Source: CAXBGS01 sp963975425 (GTDB lineage Bacteria > Planctomycetota > Planctomycetia > Pirellulales > Pirellulaceae). From it: a stretch of 64,000 nt of DNA. The translations under genes and the position numbers were made by a program. The notes below the pieces were generated by a model that made no database searches, was not told the DNA's origin, and worked only from the letters and a program-made list of their open reading frames with translations. Positions 9,596 to 18,398 of this stretch are shown here, piece by piece (position 1 is the stretch's first letter; each line of letters starts with the position of its first letter). Location: positions 62,001 through 126,000 of the forward strand of contig CAXBGS010000002.1 of NCBI GenBank assembly GCA_963975425.1, read 5' to 3'.

Positions 9596-10414
9596 AAACG
9601 ATCCGTCCCGTTTTCCGCAGAACTCCCGTTTCCCGAGCGAACTCTGTTCCGGTGCACCTCCGCGCGACCAGATGGCCGATCTCTTCGTTGATATCTCGAT
9701 TCACTTCGCATTCGATCGGCCGGGCCGCTAGCTTGATCCCATGCGGTCGTTTTCATGGATGCATCCATGCGAGTTCGCCGACCATCGCGTGACGGCATCA
9801 ACTTATGTTCAGTACGTGTTTGACAGGATTGCTGTTTTGAAATGACACACGTGCAAGTTCTGGCACACAATTCATAAAAAGCTAGATCCGTCCACCATCC
9901 GTAGCGAATCTGCGAATCAACCAATCGATCGTCGCCGCGGCGGCACAGGACTGGTCAACAACACGCTCACAATCTCTAAAAGCAACGCACTCAACGCTCG
10001 CAATGAGCACAGCACGCTCGCAACGAGCACGCCTCGCCCGCGTTTAGTTGCAGAAAGTTGCTCGAACGCTGATCAAAGAACGACGAGCGCTGGATCCGTT
10101 TCCAGAGCTCCAGCAAGGCTTTGCACCGGATTTTCTGCATCAGCAACCGGCTCTGAATTGCGACAATGCGACGTTCCCAACGTTTTGGTGATTGAAAAGC
10201 GCGCCCAAATTTCATTGAGCATCAAATCAAAACTTAACACGTCTTCGTAAATAAAAACTTTGCAATCATCACGCAAGAATGTTCCAATCGAGAGAGCGTT
10301 GTGCTTTGACGACGAACAATGAGCGTGGGGATCTGGCATAGGCCAAAGCAAATTGCTCGACTCGGATCGCCGTCGAACAATGGTTTTTTCGTGCCTTCAT
10401 CCTTAGGTTCCGCT
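9596..10414. other. 819-bp non-coding gap
   Basis: A long stretch between the first DUF1559 gene and the small lipoprotein. Frames in it are short or are opposite-strand shadows with unconvincing composition. It contains a 2 x 20-bp direct repeat (9994-10033). A long leader or a non-coding RNA is possible, but no structure was identified. Confidence 0.45.
9994..10033. repeat. tandem repeat, 2 x 20 bp
   Basis: Units 9994-10013 and 10014-10033 share ACGCTCGCAA-GAGCAC and differ at two or three positions. Intergenic. Confidence 0.75.
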
Positions 10415-10621
10415 ATGCGCACTTCCTTCTTTACCGCCTCGTTATTGACGGCACTGTTTGCGACGATCGGATGCAGCGATGCGTCGCCTGATCCGCAAAC
10501 GACGGAACTTAGTGAGATCGACCAATACTTGGCCGACAATCCTGATCACGCCGCAAAGCAACTAGCAGCCGACGAAGCGGCAGAAGCCGAAGAGGATGCA
10601 GACGGAGTTGCCAATGAGTGA
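10415..10621 (+). CDS. small predicted lipoprotein
   Basis: A 68-residue protein starting MRTSFFTASLLTALFATIGC. This is a short signal peptide with a plausible lipobox ending at Cys20. The mature part is about 48 residues, very acidic and Ala/Glu/Asp-rich, and ends EEDADGVANE. The ATG at 10415 is chosen because the frame upstream adds 32 residues before the signal peptide. It sits between two DUF1559 paralogues, 63 bp before the second, so co-transcription is likely. Small lipoproteins often accompany DUF1559 genes in planctomycetes (general knowledge). Function unknown. Confidence 0.75.
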   Translation: MRTSFFTASLLTALFATIGCSDASPDPQTTELSEIDQYLADNPDHAAKQLAADEAAEAEEDADGVANE

Positions 10622-10684
10622 TTCGGAATTTGACTTTCTTATCTTGTCTTTGGTTTTTATCCCTAGATATCGATGGAGTTTACG

Positions 10685-11959
10685 ATGCGAATTGAAACAT
10701 CAAGGCGAAGAGGTTTTACTCTCGTCGAATTGCTGGTGGTGATCGCGATCATTGGCGTACTTGTTGGACTTTTATTGCCGGCAGTCCAAGCCGCTCGCGA
10801 AGCCGCACGACGCATGAGTTGTAGTAACAACTTTAAGCAGATCGGATTAGCGCTTCACAACTACCATGCCGCTTACAATCAACTGCCAATGCATATGGGT
10901 GGCACGGGATGGATTGATCGCACCGGAGATCCATACAACGCCATGCGATCGAGTGTTGCGCCTGCAACAGCCCACAACCGACTGGAACTAAGTGTGTTGG
11001 TCGGCTTGCTGCCGTTCATGGAACAGCAAGCGCTTTGGGAACAGATCAGTAACCCTTTCGCTGTCGTTGACGCGATGGGAATGATCACCGCCACGTATCC
11101 CGCGATGGGGCCGGATCCAAGAATCACCCTGAACGAACATTCCATGAACGGCCAATACGATCCGTGGGTGACGGAAATCCCAACGCTTCGCTGTCCAAGT
11201 GATCCAGGCCGCGGGCTGCCGGCGCAGGGACGCACGAACTATGCCGCGAATCTTGGGGACGCGTTGCGAAGATCACAAAACGGTCTCGGCGCCAACAACG
11301 GAAGCCGCCCCGGAAACGGTCGAGCTCGGCACGTTCGCGCGTCGTGTCGCGGTTTCTTTGTGCCGAGGCAAGATGCGAAATTTCGTGACGTGCTTGACGG
11401 ACTTGCCAACACGATTGCCATGGGCGAAATCGCGTCTGACTTGGGCGATTTCGATGTCAGGACGGCTTCGTTGCCCGTTGGAGATGTTGTCAGCAATCAC
11501 ATTCTCTATGACAACCCTTCGGCGCACCTACCATTTGTCGATCCTCTTCGTCCAACGTTTTGGGACCCGGCGCAGTACGCAGCCATCAACATGCGAACCG
11601 GTCCGGAAGATCGCCGCGGCTACAAATGGGCGATTGGTCGTCCCATCCACACCGCGATCTATACCATCTTGGGGCCAAACTCTCCGATGGCTTCCAATAT
11701 GACCAACCTCAATTACGGGATCTTCCCACCGTCGAGTCGGCATCAAGGTGGCGCTCACGTTCTGATGGGCGATGGAGCAGTCAAGTTCATTACCGATTCG
11801 ATTGAGGCTGGTAATTCAATGCAGCCTCCCGTCGATCGTGACGGAGGTCCGACGGGTACACGCCCTCAAAACTTGCCTCCCGGTTCGATGAGCCCCTATG
11901 GTTTGTGGGGCGCCCTGGGCACACGGGCATCGAAAGAAACGATTGACGACGAGTTCTAG
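10685..11959 (+). CDS. DUF1559 prepilin-type protein (paralogue 2)
   Basis: A 424-residue paralogue of the protein at 8297. The leader MRIETSRRRG is followed by FTLVELL with the pilin Glu at mature position 5. The H-X9-DG motif (HQGGAHVLMGDGAVKF) is near the C-terminus. Start choice: the ATG at 10685 has GGAG six bases upstream; an in-frame ATG at 10673 overlaps that site and is less likely. The two proteins are alike along their whole length. At DNA level they differ in synonymous positions except for the identical final 56 bp. Confidence 0.92.
   Translation: MRIETSRRRGFTLVELLVVIAIIGVLVGLLLPAVQAAREAARRMSCSNNFKQIGLALHNYHAAYNQLPMHMGGTGWIDRTGDPYNAMRSSVAPATAHNRLELSVLVGLLPFMEQQALWEQISNPFAVVDAMGMITATYPAMGPDPRITLNEHSMNGQYDPWVTEIPTLRCPSDPGRGLPAQGRTNYAANLGDALRRSQNGLGANNGSRPGNGRARHVRASCRGFFVPRQDAKFRDVLDGLANTIAMGEIASDLGDFDVRTASLPVGDVVSNHILYDNPSAHLPFVDPLRPTFWDPAQYAAINMRTGPEDRRGYKWAIGRPIHTAIYTILGPNSPMASNMTNLNYGIFPPSSRHQGGAHVLMGDGAVKFITDSIEAGNSMQPPVDRDGGPTGTRPQNLPPGSMSPYGLWGALGTRASKETIDDEF
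11891..11946 (+). repeat. 56-bp exact repeat, copy 2 (3' end of DUF1559 gene)
   Basis: Exact copy of 9527-9582 in the same reading frame. The sequences diverge immediately after it, before each stop codon. Confidence 0.95.
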
Positions 11960-12211
11960 TTCGATTCGTCGGGGTGGTCCAGTGCAAACTTAAAAGCCTC
12001 GACCATCGCTGTAGCCGCGATTTGGGACATTGTGATCTCACTCGCGGCGAGGTGCCAAGAGTGATCCGGTGCGTCATCAACGAGCATGTCAATATTCAGT
12101 TGATCTCAAAGACGCACGGATTGCGACTGCTGGAAAAAGTTCGCGCAATAAACTTTCGAGCAGACCACCCAGTCGCGCAGAAAATGTTTCGCGAAAAACC
12201 GAGACGGTATG

Positions 12212-12970
12212 TTACCCGTGAGATTTCGTCGCGATCAACACTTCCCGTTTTCCGCCTGGTGGACCAGCCACTCGCTCGACGATGAAGCCTGACTGTTGCA
12301 TCAGATCCCGAACCGCGCGGCTGCAGCAATAGGTCACCAATCGCCCGGTTGGCGCCAACACCTGGCACATCTTTTTGAGCACCGATGACGTCCACACATC
12401 CGCATTCGATGCGGGCGCGAATGGGTCGAAATAGATGGCGTCGTAGGAGTTCGATTCGGCAAATGGATGCGACCGAACATCGGCGACGTAGATATCAACG
12501 ATGACTTCGAATGCATCGTCACAGGGCAAATCATCCCAGCGATAGACACCATCCGCGATATCCGACGCCAACGAACTGCGAAACGCAACAAACCGCTCGG
12601 CTAGCTTGGCATCGTCAATCCCCACACCGAGATGTAAATCGCGAAGCACACTGGCGGGCACCCAGTCAATTTCGAAAGCGTCGTATCGCAGTGATGTACT
12701 GGATTTCGTCGCCGCGTCCACCGTCAGCAACAATCCCATGCCGGTTCCCAGGCCGATTTCCAATACCGACGTCGGTTTCCCTCGCTGCAATCGCGCCGAG
12801 ACGCCGCTATTGTCAAGATAGACATGTTTGGTTTCCGCCAAAGCGCCGCAACCGCTGTGATACGCGTCACCTGAATCTTCTCTGACCAGTGTCCGGCTTC
12901 CGTCGTCGGTCAGCTGGATTGACAGACCCGATACGTCCGTCGGAATCGTCTTTCGAATTGGTATGGGCAT
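12212..12970 (-). CDS. mnmD: MnmD-like tRNA (5-methylaminomethyl-2-thiouridine) methyltransferase
   Basis: A 252-residue protein of the DUF752/MnmC N-terminal family. It carries the SAM-binding motif VLEIGLGTGMG (about 69-79) and the family signature YFDPFAPASNADVW (about 180-195), followed by a strand typical of class I methyltransferases. Members methylate the wobble uridine precursor nm5(s2)U34 to mnm5(s2)U. Only the methyltransferase half is present; the FAD oxidoreductase half of enterobacterial MnmC is absent, as in stand-alone MnmD. It ends about 250 bp from the convergent DUF1559 gene. The assignment rests on motifs and length. Confidence 0.82.
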   Translation of the reverse strand: MPIPIRKTIPTDVSGLSIQLTDDGSRTLVREDSGDAYHSGCGALAETKHVYLDNSGVSARLQRGKPTSVLEIGLGTGMGLLLTVDAATKSSTSLRYDAFEIDWVPASVLRDLHLGVGIDDAKLAERFVAFRSSLASDIADGVYRWDDLPCDDAFEVIVDIYVADVRSHPFAESNSYDAIYFDPFAPASNADVWTSSVLKKMCQVLAPTGRLVTYCCSRAVRDLMQQSGFIVERVAGPPGGKREVLIATKSHG

Positions 12971-13053
12971 GCGTTACGCCATGAGAATCGATGGTGGCGT
13001 GAAGTCGCAAACGCGAGCGACCTCGCCGCGTCAAAGATTGACGCTTGCAAGTG

Positions 13054-14811
13054 TTACGCGATCGTATCGCCCTTTGCGACTTCGTTCACGTCGGTTCCCA
13101 TGTTGGGCAAGCTGAGCCGAAAGCAACAACCGACGCCGGATTCTGTATCCAGGATATCGATATCCCCGCCGTGTTCACGCATGATCTTTGCGCTCACCGG
13201 CAGCCCCAACCCGGTTCCGCGGGCCCCTTTTTTGGATTCAAACAACGAGAATATTTTCTCACGATCTTCTTCGCCGACGCCTGGTCCGTTATCGATCACA
13301 TCAATATGCCATCCGTCGGCGGGATCGTACTCGGTCGTCACAAATACACGAGGCTCGGTGGTTGCGGTCGGCACATCCTGTTCGGTTTCGAAATCAGTTT
13401 CGTCATCGGATGTAAGATTGCCGGACGCCGCGTCGATCGCGTTGGTGACAAGATTCAAAATCGCTCGGTGCATGGCCTCGGGATCAAAGTAAGCCATCGG
13501 CAGCGACGCATCAAAATCGCTTTCCAGCACCACATTCATGTCGCCGGCACGCGTTTGCATCAGTTCCACCACGTCACGAACGGTTTCGTTCAAATCTGCT
13601 TCCACGCGATCGGGCTCACGTTCTTTCGAGAACGTCAACATATCCATCACGAGATTCGAGATGCGTTCCTGATTCCGATCGACGATGGTCCAGCCACGCC
13701 GAACCGCCGACGTGTCGTTGCGTTCCAAACCGGCTTCGATCAGATAGCTGCCGCCACGTATGCCTTGCAGAATATTCTTGACGTGATGCGAAAGCGTTGC
13801 AATCGTTTGCCCCATTGCCGCAAGCCGTTCGCTTTGCACCAGCGCCGAGTAATAAAACGTATCCTCGATCGCGAGAGCCGCTTGATGACCGATTGCCGTA
13901 ATCAAGCGCAAATGGTCGTCCGTAAACCGCTGCGCGACCTCTCGTGACATCAGCTGTCCGGGAGTGGTAAACGTATCGATATACAGAGCCCCCACGATGT
14001 CATAGCGACCTTGCAGCGGAACGCATAACGCTTCGCGTACGCCGCCTTGCACGATCGATGCCGCCGCATCGAAACGCTCGTCATCGCCCGCATCGCTGGT
14101 CCGAACACCTTCTTTTTTCTGCAGCACATAGTCCAGGATCGTATGGCTGATCGAAATCGGCTGGGCCGCGCTGCTGCTGGTTTCCGATCCGGCACGATCA
14201 CACCGGGCGGCCGGCCGCAACTGATTGGTATCGCTGTCCCGCAGCATGATACAACCGCGGTCGGCTTCGACCCAGTCAAACACCAACGTCAAAATACGGT
14301 TCAGCAAATCATCCAAGTCATCGGTTCGGCCGACCGCAATTGCGGTCAGGTACATCACTTCTAACGAGCGATCCGCGTCAGTGGATGAAGCCGTGTCTGA
14401 TTCGCCCTTTTTGCGTGGCGCGATGACGTTGGACATCGACGACACGATGCGGCTGGCCTGATTTTCACTGGCTTGCATGACGATATCGACGCCGTGCGCT
14501 GCTTCCATCGCGGCCGGCTGATTCGTACCGGTAAAGATCAGCATTGTACCGCCGATCTCGATTCGGTCGCCGCTGGAGAGGTGTCCTCGGGAGACACGCG
14601 TGCCGTTGATCCGGGTGCCGTTGCTGCTGCCCAGGTCAATCAGTTCAAAATCTTTGCCGTCACGGACACGGATCTCTGCGTGACTGCGAGACGCCTCGGA
14701 ATCATAAAGCTGAATATCGCTCGTCGCTTCGCGGCCGATCCGTGTTGCCACACCAGAAAGCTGGTAGTGCTTTCCTTGATCACGGCCTCGGACGACGAAC
14801 AACGATGCCAT
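13054..14811 (-). CDS. FHA-GAF sensor histidine kinase
   Basis: A 585-residue soluble protein. An N-terminal FHA domain (about 3-95) shows GRE at 26-28, SRSH at 41-44 and SSNGT at 62-66, the usual phosphothreonine-binding set. A GAF domain follows (about 145-315). The dimerisation/phosphoacceptor helix contains LSHHVKNIL with the likely phosphorylated His342. The HATPase domain has the N box ILNLVTNAIDA, the DNGPGVG box and GTGLGLPVS. The start at 14811 is chosen because the FHA strand begins right after it. There is no transmembrane segment, so it senses a cytoplasmic signal or phosphoproteins. No response regulator is adjacent (orphan kinase). The signal is unknown. Confidence 0.93.
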   Translation of the reverse strand: MASLFVVRGRDQGKHYQLSGVATRIGREATSDIQLYDSEASRSHAEIRVRDGKDFELIDLGSSNGTRINGTRVSRGHLSSGDRIEIGGTMLIFTGTNQPAAMEAAHGVDIVMQASENQASRIVSSMSNVIAPRKKGESDTASSTDADRSLEVMYLTAIAVGRTDDLDDLLNRILTLVFDWVEADRGCIMLRDSDTNQLRPAARCDRAGSETSSSAAQPISISHTILDYVLQKKEGVRTSDAGDDERFDAAASIVQGGVREALCVPLQGRYDIVGALYIDTFTTPGQLMSREVAQRFTDDHLRLITAIGHQAALAIEDTFYYSALVQSERLAAMGQTIATLSHHVKNILQGIRGGSYLIEAGLERNDTSAVRRGWTIVDRNQERISNLVMDMLTFSKEREPDRVEADLNETVRDVVELMQTRAGDMNVVLESDFDASLPMAYFDPEAMHRAILNLVTNAIDAASGNLTSDDETDFETEQDVPTATTEPRVFVTTEYDPADGWHIDVIDNGPGVGEEDREKIFSLFESKKGARGTGLGLPVSAKIMREHGGDIDILDTESGVGCCFRLSLPNMGTDVNEVAKGDTIA

Positions 14812-14928
14812 TAGTGAAAAGGTGAATGGGTTCAAGGCGACAGGCAACAGTTCACGGCACGATAGCATAGGGGGATGTGTTGGGATCAGCTAGCCGAGAT
14901 GCCAGACCGAACCGCCCCCCTGTGAACG

Positions 14929-16365
14929 CTATCGTTGCGTCGCCCGCTTGTTCGGCGATGGCCTGTTCGGCGATGGCTTCTTCGCCTTCCTTTTATTCGG
15001 CCGCGGCTTGTCGGCGCCGATCGATTCCAGATAGTTAACCAAACTGCCCTGCAGTTTCTTTGCTTTGCCCGGATCGACCGCGGCGCGATCGTTGCCTTCT
15101 TCAACCGGCGATGCTTTCATGTCAAACAGTTCATGTCGGTCGACTTCGCCATTGCGCTTCCAGAACAACATCAATTTTTGATCCGGCGTTCGGATGGCCG
15201 AAAACAGTCTGTCGGGACGATGAAAATAGATCGCATCGTGCAGCCGATTCAACGAGCCGTCCGATGGATCAGACAGCAATGCGGCAAAACTAACGCCGTC
15301 CACTTCGTCCGTCAGCTTGGCCGAATCACCACCGGCCAAGTCATGGAATGTGGGCAGAAAGTCGTAACCAACAACCGGCGTTCGACAAATGCTGCCCGCT
15401 TCGATCCCGGGACCAGCCGCAATAAAGGGAACGCGAATCCCACCCTCATAAAGGCTGTGCTTTGCGCCGGTCAGTGGCACGTTGGTCGGAGCCCGATCCT
15501 CACCGCCCGCCGGGACCGTCCCACGTCCGCCGTTATCAGCGGTCAAGAAGACGTAGGTGTTCTCATCGATTTGCAACTGATCGATCGTGTCGACCAACCG
15601 TCCGATCCCTTGATCGAGTTCTTCCATCATTGCAGCCCATGCCGGCGTGTAGCGTCGATCCGGCGTTCCCTTGGACTGATACTTCGACAACATCTTGTCG
15701 CTGGTGACGATCGATAAATGCTGTGCGTAGTAACTGACCTGCACATAGAAAGGGTTTCCGCTCTCGGACTGCTGTTTCATGAATTCAATGGCACTATCGG
15801 TCACCGAAGTCGTTCGTTTCGGATCCTTGTTATCGATAAAGTACGGTGGCCCGTCGTCGTGGCTGCCTTTTACACCTAGGGACGACGGCATGCCGCCGGT
15901 GATATTGCCCGTCATGCCATCGCTCGCGTCGTATCCGCATTCTTCCGGCGTGGAAATCATTTGCTCGCCCCACTTCCCGAAATGAGCACAGCGGTACTGC
16001 GGATTCACCGATTTCAGAGCGACCGGAATCGTCAGATGATCCTTGGGAACCCATTCGCTCTTGAACTCGGGACCACTGCGAGCGGCCGATGTGCCACACA
16101 AAATGCTGCGGCGAGTCGGCGTACACAACGGCGCGGGGGAGTAACCGCTGGTGAAACGTATGCCTCGCGAGGCCAACTCGGACATCTTGGGTGTTTCAAG
16201 ATACGACGACGCGGCATCGGGCAACTCCGGATCCATCGCCACGTCCAACTGGCTCCAGCCTTGGTCGTCCGTCAAGATCAACACAATATTCGGCGGGGCT
16301 GCATCGAGGGCACCCACGTGACTCAGCAGGAAGGCGGCGGAGACACACGCATAAACAAACTTCAT
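14929..16365 (-). CDS. secreted sulfatase, CTPTR type
   Basis: A 478-residue type I sulfatase of the alkaline-phosphatase superfamily. A signal peptide (about 1-22) precedes PNIVLILTDDQGW with the metal-binding Asp pair. The maturation motif CTPTR starts at Cys81, expected to become formylglycine. Later GKWGEQ and TADNGGRG segments supply further metal and substrate residues. The C-terminal about 25 residues are a Lys/Arg/Pro-rich tail (KRKAKKPSPNRPSPNKRATQR region), unusual for the family. It is divergent from the sulfatase at 16674. Substrate unknown; a sulfated polysaccharide is likely from context. The start at 16365 gives a clean signal peptide. Confidence 0.93.
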   Translation of the reverse strand: MKFVYACVSAAFLLSHVGALDAAPPNIVLILTDDQGWSQLDVAMDPELPDAASSYLETPKMSELASRGIRFTSGYSPAPLCTPTRRSILCGTSAARSGPEFKSEWVPKDHLTIPVALKSVNPQYRCAHFGKWGEQMISTPEECGYDASDGMTGNITGGMPSSLGVKGSHDDGPPYFIDNKDPKRTTSVTDSAIEFMKQQSESGNPFYVQVSYYAQHLSIVTSDKMLSKYQSKGTPDRRYTPAWAAMMEELDQGIGRLVDTIDQLQIDENTYVFLTADNGGRGTVPAGGEDRAPTNVPLTGAKHSLYEGGIRVPFIAAGPGIEAGSICRTPVVGYDFLPTFHDLAGGDSAKLTDEVDGVSFAALLSDPSDGSLNRLHDAIYFHRPDRLFSAIRTPDQKLMLFWKRNGEVDRHELFDMKASPVEEGNDRAAVDPGKAKKLQGSLVNYLESIGADKPRPNKRKAKKPSPNRPSPNKRATQR

Positions 16366-16673
16366 GTCCGGCTCATCGAGAGGAAGGAGACTTGGATATC
16401 CGCAGAGCAACCAAGTCGTATCAAAAGCAGATACAATTGAGACAGTTTGTATCCATCAAACGGCCCATTATATCGCGAAGCAATTTGGAATGCCGAGACT
16501 CATTCGCTGATTTTTTGAATTCGTCTGATTCGCCAAGCCTGGCACCTCGCAAACGATCGAGTCCAAATCAATTCACGTACTGCAACCCACTGAACTGGTT
16601 GATCTTTCGCCCGCTGAATTTCCAGCCGCTAATTTTTGTGACCACTTTACCCACCAACCGTTTCGAGGTCTTT
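16366..16673. promoter_or_regulatory. divergent region between two sulfatases
   Basis: About 308 bases between oppositely oriented sulfatase genes, expected to hold both promoters. No clear -35/-10 or operator palindrome was picked out. The plus frame is open across it, but the composition is unlike the flanking protein. Confidence 0.45.
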
Positions 16674-18236
16674 GTGTCTGCTCGACTGATCACTGTCTTT
16701 CTTACTTGCGTGTCTGCGATCTCTGTCGTGGTCGGTACCCCGCCTGCCGACGCGGACCTTCCCAACATCATTTTCATACTCGCCGACGACCAGGGCTTCG
16801 GCGACGTCTCAGCACTCAACCCCGATTCAAAGATCCCCACGCCTAATATCGATCGAATCGCACAAGAAGGCATGATATTCGAGGACGGCCATTCGTCGTC
16901 ATCGGTTTGCACACCCACCCGATATTCGATCTTAACGGGGCGTTACCATTGGCGGACCCATCTACAAAAAGGTGTGCTGGGCGGATTCTCGCGGCCGCTC
17001 ATCTCGCCAGGACGGATGACCGTCGCATCAATGTTAAAGGACCACGGCTATCGCACGGCCTGCATCGGAAAGTGGCATCTTGGAATGGATTGGCCACTGA
17101 AAGACGGTGGTATCGCGAATGACCAGGGCGATTTCTCGGGCAAATACAAGGATGGCTGGAACGTCGATTATGCGGCCGACATCAAGAACGGCCCCTGCGA
17201 CCTGGGATTCGACTACTTCTTTGGCATCAGCGCCTCACTAGACATGCCGCCCTACGTCTTTGTGAAAAACCGCAGACCGACCGAGATCGCTACCGTAGAA
17301 AAAGCATTCCACCGCAAAGGCCCCGCCGGCAAGGACTTCGAAGCGGTTGACGTGTTGCCAACGATCACGGACGAGACTGTGAAGTTCATTGAACGAAACG
17401 CCAACGGCGAGTCGCCTTTCTTTATCTATTTCCCGTTGAATGCGCCCCATACGCCCATCGTGCCCAGCGGCGAATGGGAAGGTAAAAGCGGTGTCAATAA
17501 ATATGGCGACTTCACCATGCAGGTCGACTGGACCGTCGGACAAGTGTTGGACGCCATTGAATCCAACAAAATCGCCGACAACACGCTGGTCATTTTCACC
17601 ACCGACAACGGCTGTTCGCCCGCGGCAAAGATTGATGAACTGGAAGCCGCGGGGCACGATCAAAACTATATCTATCGCGGACACAAAGCGGACATTTTCG
17701 AGGGCGGACACCGGGTCCCGTTCCTCGCCCGATGGCCGCGAACGGTCACAGCCGGTTCGCGAACCAAACAGACCGTCGGTCAGTTTGATCTCTTGGCGAC
17801 GGCAGCAGAAATCGTCGGCGCCGACATTCCAGCCGATGCGGCGGAAGACAGCGTGTCGTTTCTCAGTGTCTTGAACGGCACCGCAGACGCACCGGTTCGC
17901 AGCTCGATTGTTTCGCAGTCGATCGGTGGCCAATTCGCGATCCGTGACGGGGATTGGAAACTTTGCCTGTGCCCCGGTTCAGGCGGTTGGAGCGATCCGC
18001 GACCCGGCCGCGCCGATTTGTCCGCGTTGCCGCCAATGCAACTGTTCGACCTTTCCAACGATCCCGGCGAACAAAACAATGTGCTCAGCGAACATCCCGA
18101 TCGCGTGGAAAAAATGCAGCAAGCACTACGCCAGATCATTGACAACGGACGTTCAACGCCCGGAAACCCACTCGCCAACGATGTCGACGTCGTGATGATC
18201 AAGCCTATCGCGCAGCCAAAGAAAAAAGGCAAATAG
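16674..18236 (+). CDS. secreted arylsulfatase, CTPTR type
   Basis: A 520-residue sulfatase. The GTG at 16674 is preferred: GAGG lies five bases upstream, and the product starts with a signal peptide (SARLITVFLTCVSAISVVV) ending near ADA. Longer starts would overlap the divergent sulfatase. The core motifs are NIIFILADDQGFGD (Asp pair), CTPTR at Cys79 for formylglycine formation, GKWHLG and TTDNGCSP. The C-terminal half has the family's NDPGEQNN segment. Probably periplasmic or extracellular. Substrate not predictable from motifs; adjacent genes suggest sulfated glycans. Confidence 0.93.
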   Translation: MSARLITVFLTCVSAISVVVGTPPADADLPNIIFILADDQGFGDVSALNPDSKIPTPNIDRIAQEGMIFEDGHSSSSVCTPTRYSILTGRYHWRTHLQKGVLGGFSRPLISPGRMTVASMLKDHGYRTACIGKWHLGMDWPLKDGGIANDQGDFSGKYKDGWNVDYAADIKNGPCDLGFDYFFGISASLDMPPYVFVKNRRPTEIATVEKAFHRKGPAGKDFEAVDVLPTITDETVKFIERNANGESPFFIYFPLNAPHTPIVPSGEWEGKSGVNKYGDFTMQVDWTVGQVLDAIESNKIADNTLVIFTTDNGCSPAAKIDELEAAGHDQNYIYRGHKADIFEGGHRVPFLARWPRTVTAGSRTKQTVGQFDLLATAAEIVGADIPADAAEDSVSFLSVLNGTADAPVRSSIVSQSIGGQFAIRDGDWKLCLCPGSGGWSDPRPGRADLSALPPMQLFDLSNDPGEQNNVLSEHPDRVEKMQQALRQIIDNGRSTPGNPLANDVDVVMIKPIAQPKKKGK

Positions 18237-18325
18237 GCAGCAAATGGGCAAGCGCACGGCTGCGACTTTTCCGGTATCGGATCGTTGTGTGTGTTTGGGG
18301 GTCGGTTAAGTCAACCGATGTAAGA

Positions 18326-18361
18326 GCGTGAGCGAGGCAGAAACGCTTGCCTTGCTCACGC
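18326..18361. other. long stem-loop between convergent genes (terminator or REP-like element)
   Basis: Arms of 14 bases (18326-18339 and 18348-18361) pair with one mismatch or wobble around an 8-base loop; each begins or ends with GCGTGAGC/GCTCACGC. A smaller 6-bp inverted repeat (TCGGTT...AACCGA) lies at about 18302-18318. It sits between a plus-strand stop (18236) and a minus-strand stop (18399). No T-run follows on either strand, so it is either a bidirectional non-canonical terminator or a dispersed palindromic repeat. Confidence 0.6.
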
Positions 18362-18398
18362 GTCGGTTGTCCGTGATGAGGTGGTCACGCCGTTTGGG

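Noticed and set aside
13045..13947. Plus-strand open frame of about 300 codons
   Set aside because: Lies wholly antisense to the FHA-GAF histidine kinase, which has clear domains.
14935..15717. Plus-strand open frame of 260 codons
   Set aside because: Antisense to a sulfatase with intact catalytic motifs.
16540..16565. Sigma-54 promoter (TGGCAC)
   Set aside because: The -12 TTGC element is not at the required spacing.
16191..16673. N-terminal extension of the plus-strand sulfatase
   Set aside because: Overlaps the divergent sulfatase, and the signal peptide begins only at 16674.
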